A DNA stretch of 64,000 nt. It comes from Streptomyces sp. XY006. Lineage in GTDB: Bacteria > Actinomycetota > Actinomycetes > Streptomycetales > Streptomycetaceae. Of the stretch, positions 57,866-64,000 are shown piece after piece; within the stretch, counting starts at the first letter, position 1; every line of letters starts with the position of its first letter. The position numbers were made by a program, and so were the translations under genes. The stretch covers positions 1-64,000 of the forward strand of contig NZ_NOKT01000001.1 in NCBI RefSeq assembly GCF_002237655.1. The letters are read 5' to 3'. A model generated the notes under the pieces. That model did not search any database. It saw only the letters and a list, made by a program, of their open reading frames with translations, and was not told the origin of the DNA.

Positions 57866-58038
57866 GAGAACCTCCCAAAAGGGGGCAAGGGCATGTGCGC
57901 GCAGCGTAACGCCGGGCACTGACAACGGCTCGCCGAGCGCACCCCGCCGGGGGTGGGGCGGGGTCCTCCCGGACCCGGGGGTTTCCCCCAACCGCCCTGC
58001 TAGCGTGCCCTGTTGGGCCCAGGGGGAGGACACCGCTC

Positions 58039-58890
58039 ATGACATCGACGTTCCGCATCGGCGGGGACCTGGACGTGCACCGGCTGGGTTTCGGGGCCAT
58101 GCACCTGCCGACCGGGCCCGGCCCGGACCGGGACCACGCCCTCGCCGTGGCCCGGCGGGCCGTGGAGCTGGGCGTGAACCTGATCGACACGGCACACCTG
58201 TACGGCGGGGGAGCCAACGAGGAGCTCCTGGCCGAGGCCCTGCACCCCTACCCGGACGGGCTGCTGATCACCACCAAGGTCGGGGTCGCGCGCACCGGCC
58301 CCGGCGGCGACTGGAAGCTGGACGGACGGCCCGCGATCCTGCGCGACCAGGTCCGGCAGGCCCTGCGCCGGCTGCGCGTGGAGCGGATCGAACTGCTCCA
58401 GCTGCACCGCGTCGACCCCGGCACGCCGCTCGCCGACCAGCTCGGCACCCTGCGGGAGCTGCAGACCGAGGGCCTCGTAGGGCGGATCGGGCTGTCCGAG
58501 GTGTCCGTCGCCGAGCTGGCGCGCGCCCGGGAGATCGTCGACGTCGTGAGCGTGCAGAACCGGTACAGCCTGCTCGACCGCGAGCACGAGCCGGTGCTCG
58601 ACGCCTGTGCGGCGGCCGGCATCGCCTTCCTGCCGTGGCGGCCCGTCGCCTGGGGCAGGGCCGGGGCCGAGGCCGGGATCGCCGCCGTGGCGGCCGAGCT
58701 GGGGGCCACGCCCACCCAGGTCGCGCTCGCCTGGCTCCTGGACCGCTCGCCGGTCGTCCTGCCGATCCCGGGCACGGCCCGGATCGAGCACCTGGAGGAG
58801 AACGTCGCGGCGGCCACACTGGAACTGACGCCCGCCCACCGGGCCCGGCTCGACGCACTGGCCGAGGCGGCACGCACCGGGCCCGGCTGA
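58039..58890 (+). CDS. Aldo/keto reductase
   Basis: The 283-residue TIM-barrel oxidoreductase has the AKR signature residues: Asp/Tyr in LIDTAHLYGGGANEELL, catalytic Lys in LLITTKVGVAR and His in LLQLHRVDPGTPL, plus the NADPH-binding end VVLPIPGTARIEHLEENVAA. It reduces an aldehyde or ketone with NADPH. It is shorter than classic AKRs and belongs to the actinobacterial Tas/YajO-like group. The start is ATG 58039 after AGGGGGAGGACACCGCTC. Confidence 0.88.
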   Translation: MTSTFRIGGDLDVHRLGFGAMHLPTGPGPDRDHALAVARRAVELGVNLIDTAHLYGGGANEELLAEALHPYPDGLLITTKVGVARTGPGGDWKLDGRPAILRDQVRQALRRLRVERIELLQLHRVDPGTPLADQLGTLRELQTEGLVGRIGLSEVSVAELARAREIVDVVSVQNRYSLLDREHEPVLDACAAAGIAFLPWRPVAWGRAGAEAGIAAVAAELGATPTQVALAWLLDRSPVVLPIPGTARIEHLEENVAAATLELTPAHRARLDALAEAARTGPG

Positions 58891-58915
58891 AGGGCCGGGG
58901 AGGGCGCACGCCGGT

Positions 58916-59146
58916 TCACGCCTCCTCGGGCGCCCCGCTGTTCCAGTCGTACGGGCCGCCGCCCCGCCACTCGATCAGCTCGGTGTCGTCGACCGCCGTG
59001 TCGGCCGTGGGCAGGCCTTCGCGGTGCACCAGATCGAGCACGTCGAACAGGCTGTAGGCGACGCCCTTGTCCTCGCCGCGGATGGTCACCAGCCGTCCGC
59101 CGTCCGACGCGGGCGGCTGCACGACCACAGGGGGTTGACCGTCCAT
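58916..59146 (-). CDS. Conserved hypothetical protein, 76 residues
   Basis: The product (MDGQPPVVVQPPASDGGRLV, TIRGEDKGVAYSLFDVLDLV, HREGLPTADTAVDDTELIEW then RGGGPYDWNSGAPEEA) looks like a small alpha/beta protein with a terminal EWRGGGPYDW motif. No family is recognised, but the same type of short protein recurs in Streptomyces. It is convergent with the first aldo/keto reductase gene. A start at ATG 59146 is the only plausible one. Confidence 0.65.
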   Translation of the reverse strand: MDGQPPVVVQPPASDGGRLVTIRGEDKGVAYSLFDVLDLVHREGLPTADTAVDDTELIEWRGGGPYDWNSGAPEEA

Positions 59147-59523
59147 AGCCCCACCATGCGCCCGAAACGGCTGCTCCGCAGCTCGATCGCGTCCACACTC
59201 GGTAACGGGCCCGCCCGGAGCCGGCGTGCTTGCCGGAGCCGAAGACCGGTGACAGGGGCTGCTCCGGCACCCTCTGAGGGTCCGTCCGCCACCGCCCGGC
59301 CTCCGCGCGCGGGCGGATGGTCACGGGGGCGATGTTCGTGCGCCCGGGTCACCCAACTCCGCCACCTGCCACTGCGGTCCACCCGGGGCGGAGAGGGATT
59401 CAGTTGCGTGGCTGCTGAATGCGTTCTCCTTCTTCTATTGGACGTCCGGGGCGCGAGGCGTCCAGGCTGGAGTCGACCATCGCCCGAACAGCCGAACCGA
59501 CAGCCGGAAGAGGTCACGAGCCC
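59147..59523. other. 377-base intergenic region without a recognised gene
   Basis: No convincing coding frame, tRNA-like structure or strong hairpin is seen here. Only weak features occur: TGGACG and CGTCCA arms spanning roughly 59437-59464 and the stretch CTCCTTCTTCTATTGGACG, which may be part of the promoter of the aldo/keto reductase at 59524. GGAAGAGG at its end is the ribosome site for that gene. Confidence 0.5.
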
Positions 59524-60381
59524 ATGCACACCCGCCGCATCGGTGACGTCGAGGTCAGCGCGATCGGCCTGGGCGCGATGCCCATGTCCATCGAGGGGCG
59601 CCCGGACGAGGAACGCTCCCTCGCCACCCTGCACGCCGCGCTGGACGCGGGCGTGACGCTGATCGACACCGCGGACGCCTACCACCTGCACGCCGACGAG
59701 GTCGGCCACAACGAGACCCTGATCGCCAAGGCCCTGGCCTCCCACGAGCGCGGTGGCGAGGTGCTGGTCGCCACCAAGGGCGGTCATCTGCGCCCCGGTG
59801 ACGGCAGCTGGACCCTGGACGGCAGTCCCCGCCACCTCAAGGAGGCGTGCGAGGCCTCCCTGCGCCGCCTCGGCGTGGAGGCCATCGGGCTCTACCAGTT
59901 CCACCGCCCCGACCCGAAGGTGGACTACGCCGAGTCCGTGGGCGCCGTGCGGGACCTGCTCGACGAGGGCAAGATCCGCATGGCCGGCATCTCGAACGCG
60001 AACCCCGAGCAGATCCGGCAGGCCCAGGACATCCTCGGCGGCCGTCTGGTCGCGGTGCAGAACCAGTTCTCCCCGGCCTTCCGCTCCAGCGAGCCGGAGC
60101 TGCGCCTGTGCGACGAGCTCGGCATCGCGTTCCTGCCCTGGAGCCCGCTCGGCGGGATCTCGAAGGCCGGCGAGCTGGGCTCGGCCCACGGGGCGTTCGC
60201 CCGCATCGCCGAGGCGCGCGGCGTGAGCCCGCAGCGGGTGTGCCTGGCGTGGATGCTCGCCAAGTCACCCGTGGTGGTGCCGATCCCGGGCGCGAGCCGG
60301 CCCGAGACCATCCGTGACTCGGCCGCCGCGACCGATCTCGTTCTGACCGCCGACGAAGTGGCGGAACTGGACGCCGCCTGA
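59524..60381 (+). CDS. Aldo/keto reductase
   Basis: The 285-residue protein has LIDTADAYHLHADEVGHNE (Asp and Tyr), VATKGGHLRPG (Lys) and LYQFHRPDPKVDY (His) of the AKR active site, and ends with VVVPIPGASRPETIRDSAAA. It belongs with YajO/Tas-like reductases and resembles the paralogue at 58039, though they are not near-identical. ATG 59524 has GGAAGAGGTCACGAGCCC upstream. A 12-base-pair hairpin follows. Confidence 0.88.
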   Translation: MHTRRIGDVEVSAIGLGAMPMSIEGRPDEERSLATLHAALDAGVTLIDTADAYHLHADEVGHNETLIAKALASHERGGEVLVATKGGHLRPGDGSWTLDGSPRHLKEACEASLRRLGVEAIGLYQFHRPDPKVDYAESVGAVRDLLDEGKIRMAGISNANPEQIRQAQDILGGRLVAVQNQFSPAFRSSEPELRLCDELGIAFLPWSPLGGISKAGELGSAHGAFARIAEARGVSPQRVCLAWMLAKSPVVVPIPGASRPETIRDSAAATDLVLTADEVAELDAA

Positions 60382-60388
60382 GCCGACC

Positions 60389-60427
60389 GCGGGACCCGGG
60401 ACGGACACGGTCCGCCCCGGGTCCCGC
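60389..60427 (+). terminator. Hairpin after the second aldo/keto reductase
   Basis: GCGGGACCCGGG (60389-60400) and CCCGGGTCCCGC (60416-60427) form a perfect 12-base-pair stem eight bases after the stop codon. Confidence 0.75.
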
Positions 60428-60490
60428 GCTGCGGACACCCCGTGACGTCACCACCCCGGCCCCGGTGTACTCCGGAACCGCACGGGAAGA

Positions 60491-60498
60491 AAGCGCTT
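60491..60498. promoter_or_regulatory. AAGCGCTT LacI-like core upstream of the ABC exporter
   Basis: GAAAGCGCTTGCC (60489-60501) contains the AAGCGCTT core of LacI-family operators, 35 bases upstream of the exporter start. The same core occurs at 36699. Support is limited by its shortness. Confidence 0.35.
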
Positions 60499-60533
60499 GC
60501 CACACTCACGGCAACCGGGGAGGACCACCACCG

Positions 60534-62303
60534 ATGGCGTCGTCGTCAGACAGACCCCTCGACCACCGCTACCGGGGCGAGCACCCGATCCGCACGCTCG
60601 CCTACCTGTTCCGCGCCGACCGCCGGCGGCTCTCGCTGGCCGTCGTCGTCTTCACCGTCAAGCACAGTCCCATCTGGCTGCTGCCGCTGGTCACCGCGTC
60701 CCTCATCGACACGGTCGTCCAGCACCAGCCGCTGAGCCGCCTGTGGACCAGCACCGGGCTCATCCTGTTCATCCTGCTGATCAACTACCCGCTGCACGTG
60801 CTGTACGTCCGCCTGCTGTACGGCAGCGTCCGCCGCATGGGCACCGCCCTGCGCTCCGCCCTGTGCACCCGCATGCAGCAGCTCTCCATCGGCTACCACT
60901 CCCGCGTCAGCGCCAGCGTCCTCCAGGCCAAGGTCGTCCGGGACGTGGAGACCGTCGAGCAGATGGTCCAGCAGACCGCCGAGATCGGACTCGGCGCCAC
61001 CACCGTGCTCACCGGCGGGCTCGTCATCATCGCCGTCCGCACCCCCGAGTTCCTGCCCGTCTTCCTCGTCGTCGTGCCCGCCGCCGCGCTCCTGGTGGCC
61101 CGGCTGAGGGCGAGACTGCGCACCCACAACGAGCATTTCCGTCACGAGGTGGAGACCCTGTCGTCCCGCGTCACGGAGATGACCCGGCTCATCCCCGTGA
61201 CCCGCGCCCACGGCCTGGAGGGCAAGGCGCTGCGCCGCATGGACGGCACCCTCGACCGGCTGCTCACCTCCGGCCTGCGGCTCGACCTGGTCAACGGCCG
61301 GTTCGGCTCCCTCGCCTGGGTCGTCGTCAACGTGGTCGGCGTGCTGGTCCTGGCCGGGGCGGCACTCATCTCGTACCACGGCGTCTGGGGCGTCACCCCC
61401 GGCGACGTCGTCATGCTCAGCGCGTTCCTGACCACCCTCACCAACTCCACGACCACACTGGCGGGTCTCGCGCCGGTCATTACCAAGGGCCTGGAGTCGG
61501 TCCGCTCCGTGGGGGAGGTGCTGCAGGCCCCGGAACTGGAGGACAACCAGGGCAAGGCGGAGCTCACCGCGCTGCGCGGAGCCGTCACCTTCGAGCACGT
61601 CGGCTACGCCTACGAGACCGACGGGCGCGCCGCCGTACGGGACTTCACGCTGGACGTGCGGCCGGGCGAGACCGTCGCCCTGGTCGGCGCGTCCGGCGCC
61701 GGCAAGTCCACCGTGCTCAACCTCGTCATCGGCTTCATCCGCCCCACCGCGGGGCGGCTGCTGCTCGACGGCACCGACATGAACACCCTCGACCTGCGCA
61801 CCTACCGCCGCTTCCTGTCGGTCGTGCCGCAGGAGTCGGTCCTCTTCGACGGCACCGTCCGGGAGAACGTCGCCTACGGCATGGACGACGCCGACGAGGA
61901 GACGGTGCGGGCGGCCCTGCGCGACGCCAACGCGCTGGAGTTCGTCGACCGGCTCCCCGGGGGCCTCGACACCCTGGTCGGCGAGCACGGCGCCCGGCTC
62001 TCCGGCGGGCAGCGCCAGCGGCTGGCCATCGCCCGGGCCCTGATCCGCGACCCCAAGGTGCTGGTCCTGGACGAGGCCACGTCGGCGCTCGACACCCGCT
62101 CGGAGGCGCTCGTCCAGCAGGCCCTGGCCCGGCTGCTGCGCGGGCGCACCACGTTCGTCGTCGCGCACCGGCTGTCCACCGTCCAGGGCGCCGACCGGAT
62201 CGTGGTGATGGGCGACGGCCGGATCGAGGAGATCGGCACACACGAGGAACTGCTGCGCCGGGGTGGGGCGTACACGGCCCTGCACAGCGGCCAGCTCGCC
62301 TGA
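60534..62303 (+). CDS. ABC exporter half-transporter (fused membrane and ATPase domains)
   Basis: The 589-residue protein has six membrane helices in the first 320 residues (RTLAYLFRADRRRLSLAVVV, GLILFILLINYPLHVLYVRL) and an ATPase domain with Walker A GASGAGKST, signature LSGGQRQRLAIARA, Walker B VLVLDEATSALD and H-loop AHRLS. It is MsbA/LmrA-like and would homodimerise. ATG 60534 has GGGGAGGACC upstream; the longer frame begins within the promoter. It is a single gene with a LacI-like AAGCGCTT core just upstream, but no regulator gene is adjacent. Substrate unknown; a paralogue lies at 2704. Confidence 0.9.
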   Translation: MASSSDRPLDHRYRGEHPIRTLAYLFRADRRRLSLAVVVFTVKHSPIWLLPLVTASLIDTVVQHQPLSRLWTSTGLILFILLINYPLHVLYVRLLYGSVRRMGTALRSALCTRMQQLSIGYHSRVSASVLQAKVVRDVETVEQMVQQTAEIGLGATTVLTGGLVIIAVRTPEFLPVFLVVVPAAALLVARLRARLRTHNEHFRHEVETLSSRVTEMTRLIPVTRAHGLEGKALRRMDGTLDRLLTSGLRLDLVNGRFGSLAWVVVNVVGVLVLAGAALISYHGVWGVTPGDVVMLSAFLTTLTNSTTTLAGLAPVITKGLESVRSVGEVLQAPELEDNQGKAELTALRGAVTFEHVGYAYETDGRAAVRDFTLDVRPGETVALVGASGAGKSTVLNLVIGFIRPTAGRLLLDGTDMNTLDLRTYRRFLSVVPQESVLFDGTVRENVAYGMDDADEETVRAALRDANALEFVDRLPGGLDTLVGEHGARLSGGQRQRLAIARALIRDPKVLVLDEATSALDTRSEALVQQALARLLRGRTTFVVAHRLSTVQGADRIVVMGDGRIEEIGTHEELLRRGGAYTALHSGQLA

Positions 62304-62416
62304 AGGTGATCAGCGGGCGGTCAATTCTCGTCACTTCCGCCTCTGCTGAGGAAAAGGTGTGAATGTTTCCGCGTGGTTCGGGCATACGCAGCGCAAACCA
62401 CAGAGAGGGGCGCTTC

Positions 62417-62668
62417 GTGCTCGTACCGGACCGGAAGGCCGTCAGGGAGTTGCTGACGCGGTACGCGTCGCTGAGGATCGCTCAGGCGGAGAGGCACACG
62501 CCGGCGACGGCACGCGAGCTGGACGACGTCAGTTACACGCTGTGCGTGATGATGGGGACGTCCGACATCAGCGATGCCATCGCCAAGGCGGACGTGCTGC
62601 TGCTCACCAAGGAGCGGTCCACTGCCGCGGACACGGACGGGGAGAACGGCCTGACGCTGGTCGGCTGA
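62417..62668 (+). CDS. DUF5133 protein
   Basis: The 83-residue protein (VLVPDRKAVRELLTRYASLR, then AERHTPATARELDDVSYTLCVMMGTSDISDAIAKAD) matches DUF5133, a small helical family restricted mostly to Streptomyces, with the conserved YTLCV...GT segment. GTG 62417 follows GAGAGGGGCGCTTC; an upstream ATG in frame at 62363 has no ribosome site. Function unknown. The terminator of this gene overlaps the 3' end of the convergent GlxA-type gene. Confidence 0.82.
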   Translation: MLVPDRKAVRELLTRYASLRIAQAERHTPATARELDDVSYTLCVMMGTSDISDAIAKADVLLLTKERSTAADTDGENGLTLVG

Positions 62669-62670
62669 GA

Positions 62671-63681
62671 TCAGGAACCCGGGCCCGGACCCGGAGCTGC
62701 CCCGGCGGTCCGAGCCCGGACCGCCGGGGCAGCGGTCTTTCCGTGGAACGCCGCGCGGTACGCGTACGGCGTGGTGCCGGCCACCTTGCGGAACCGCTCC
62801 CGGAACGCCGTCGGGGAGCCGAAGCCGGCCTGCCGGGCGATCCGCTCGACCGGGTGGTCGGTGTTCTCCAGCAGGTACTGGGCGCGCCGCACCCGTGCCC
62901 GCAGCAGCCACTGCAACGGCGTGGTGCCGGTCTGTTCGCGGAAGCGACGGCTGAACGTCCGCTCGCTCATCCCGGCGCGCGCCGCCAGTGTGGCCAGGGT
63001 CACCTCGTGCGCCAGGTGGTCCTCGATCCACTCCAGCACCGGCTCCAGCTCCGACCCCCGGGGCACGGGCGGGTGCTCGTGCACGATGAACTGGGCCTGC
63101 CCGCCCTCCCGTTCCAGGGGCATCACCGACATCCGGGCGATGTTCGCGGCCACCGCCGAGCCCAGGTCCCGGCGGATCATGTGCAGACACAGATCGAGCG
63201 CGGCGGCCGCACCGGCCGAGGTGAGGATCTGCCCGTTGTCCACGTACAGCACGTCCGGCTCCACCTCGACCCGGGGGAAGCGGCGGGCCAGTTCGCCCGC
63301 GGCCACCCAGTGCGTGGTCGCGCGCAGACCGTCCAGCAGCCCCGCCTCCGCCAGGACGAAGGCGCCCACGCACACGGACGCGATCCGGGTGCCGGCCTCG
63401 GCCGCCTGCCGCAGGGCCGCCAGCACCCGGGCGGACGGCGGCGGCGCACCGGGGGAGCAGCCGGGCACGATGATCGTGTCGGCGTCCGCCAGCGCCTCCA
63501 GACCGCGCTCCACGCGCAGCGTGAAACCGCCGTCCGCGCGCACCTCCGGCGTCTCGGCGCAGAGCCGGACCCGGTAGGCGGGCCGCCCGTCCGGCAGGTG
63601 CGTCCAGGCGAACGTCTGCTGAGGGGCCGCCATGTCGAACGGCACCACGTGATCGAGGACGAGGATCGCCACAGAGTGCAT
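62671..63681 (-). CDS. GlxA-type AraC family transcriptional regulator
   Basis: The 336-residue protein has an N-terminal DJ-1/PfpI-like amidotransferase-fold domain (about 1-190; VAILVLDHVVPFDMAAPQQTFAW, IIVPGCSPGA, IASVCVGAFVLAEAGLLDGL with the nucleophile-position Cys) and a C-terminal AraC HTH (about 225-310; LAARAGMSERTFSRRFREQTGTTPLQWLL, IARQAGFGSPTAFRERFRKVAGTTPYAYRAAF). Such regulators sense small metabolites such as amines or glycine betaine derivatives, though the ligand here is unknown. The start is ATG 63681. It is divergent from a DUF2269-like gene, which is a likely target. Confidence 0.9.
   Translation of the reverse strand: MHSVAILVLDHVVPFDMAAPQQTFAWTHLPDGRPAYRVRLCAETPEVRADGGFTLRVERGLEALADADTIIVPGCSPGAPPPSARVLAALRQAAEAGTRIASVCVGAFVLAEAGLLDGLRATTHWVAAGELARRFPRVEVEPDVLYVDNGQILTSAGAAAALDLCLHMIRRDLGSAVAANIARMSVMPLEREGGQAQFIVHEHPPVPRGSELEPVLEWIEDHLAHEVTLATLAARAGMSERTFSRRFREQTGTTPLQWLLRARVRRAQYLLENTDHPVERIARQAGFGSPTAFRERFRKVAGTTPYAYRAAFHGKTAAPAVRARTAGAAPGPGPGS
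62696..62733 (+). terminator. Terminator overlapping a coding region
   Basis: A perfect 16-base-pair stem (GCTGCCCCGGCGGTCC at 62696-62711 and GGACCGCCGGGGCAGC at 62718-62733, loop GAGCCC) followed by GGTCTTT forms a classic intrinsic terminator for the rightward DUF5133 gene, although it is encoded in the 3' end of the convergent GlxA-type gene. Confidence 0.75.
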
Positions 63682-63865
63682 GAACGCCACCCTAGGCGCA
63701 TTCCCGCCAGGCCCGGGATCCGGGGACCACCCCGGGGCGAGGCACAACCGGCCAGGTCGGCGCGTTGGCGGGAATCCGTCGGAAGCTGTCGTTCCAGCCC
63801 ATGGGCGAGCGGGCCGGGGCTCCTTAACGTGAGCGCCGTCGATCGTCTTCGTGGAAAGAGCCCCG

Positions 63866-64000
63866 GTGACCGAGTTCCTGCTGTCCCTCCATGTCCTCGC
63901 CGCCATCGTCGCCGTCGGTCCGGTGACCGTCGCGGCCAGCATGTTCCCGCCGGCGGCCCGGCGCACGGCCCCGGCGGACGGCGGCGCCCCCGACCCCGCC
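63866..64000 (+). CDS. DUF2269-like membrane protein, N-terminal end (partial)
   Basis: The frame starts at GTG 63866 (MTEFLLSLHVLAAIVAVGPV, then TVAASMFPPAARR) and runs off the window after 45 codons. LHVLAAIVAVGPVTVAASMFP is the beginning of a DUF2269-type integral membrane protein. It is divergent from the GlxA-type regulator, 184 bases away, and is probably controlled by it. The rest of the gene and its membrane helices lie outside the window. Confidence 0.7.
   Translation, partial: MTEFLLSLHVLAAIVAVGPVTVAASMFPPAARRTAPADGGAPDPA

Noticed and set aside
59147..59523. A gene in the frame starting near 59155 on the plus strand
   Set aside because: Its product is Arg/Ser/Pro-rich and runs out of frame into the aldo/keto reductase; no motif or ribosome site supports it.

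Overview
The window is typical Streptomyces chromosome: very GC-rich coding DNA with strong G/C bias at third codon positions, frequent GTG starts, mycothiol-dependent formaldehyde detoxification, a proteasome beta subunit, a chaplin, Tat-exported enzymes, and many short regulated transcription units. I see no transposase, integrase, CRISPR array, rRNA or tRNA. About 65 protein-coding genes are supported, most by family motifs.

Layout. 1-7.3 kb: the 5' end of a cytochrome c oxidase subunit I gene, an ECF-type sigma factor with its membrane partner, a SnoaL-like protein, a small secreted protein, an ABC exporter, the mscR/MBL mycothiol-formaldehyde pair and an SDR. 7.4-11 kb: a leftward cell-surface operon (GT2 glycosyltransferase, 57-residue LPVTG microprotein, sortase, TetR), divergent from a secreted L,D-transpeptidase. 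11-17 kb: a carbohydrate ABC importer (two permeases, binding lipoprotein, Gfo/Idh/MocA oxidoreductase) divergent from a ROK regulator. 17-24 kb: a decayed EamA transporter, a membrane-anchored streptogrisin-like protease, a DUF3800-like protein, a MalY-type C-S lyase, and a TetR/zinc-ribbon pair with matching palindromic operators. 24-30.5 kb: a flavin reductase-like protein, an ANTAR-GAF-PAS-PP2C phosphatase, an RpiR regulator and small conserved proteins, including a free-standing FhaA N-terminal domain. 30.5-34 kb: a GT-C glycosyltransferase and a Tat-exported PAP2 phosphatase. 34.4-41.9 kb: a second sugar system (BadF kinase, ROK repressor, ABC importer, heparinase-like protein). 42-48 kb: a GNAT, a P-loop kinase, beta-phosphoglucomutase plus GH65 phosphorylase, and a membrane protein. 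48-54.9 kb: an orphan PrcB, DUF5709, a chaplin, a membrane PP2C phosphatase, a GH64 glucanase, a GNAT preceded by an 18-codon leader ORF, and an oxidoreductase. 55-57 kb: HelR with a rifamycin-associated element upstream. 57-64 kb: a VOC protein, two aldo/keto reductases, an ABC exporter, DUF5133, and a GlxA-type AraC regulator divergent from a truncated DUF2269-like gene.

How the genes fit together. Two complete ABC-import systems, the GH65/HAD pair and GH64 point to saprophytic carbohydrate use, each with a nearby regulator and palindromic operators. Sortase, LPVTG protein, GT2, L,D-transpeptidase, chaplin, protease and PAP2 phosphatase point to work at the cell surface. HelR/RAE and MscR/MBL are defence modules against RNA-polymerase-targeting rifamycins and formaldehyde. 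The best candidate for an undescribed system is the GT2 / LPVTG microprotein / sortase / TetR operon at 7.4-10.1 kb, whose putative sortase substrate is little more than a sorting signal.
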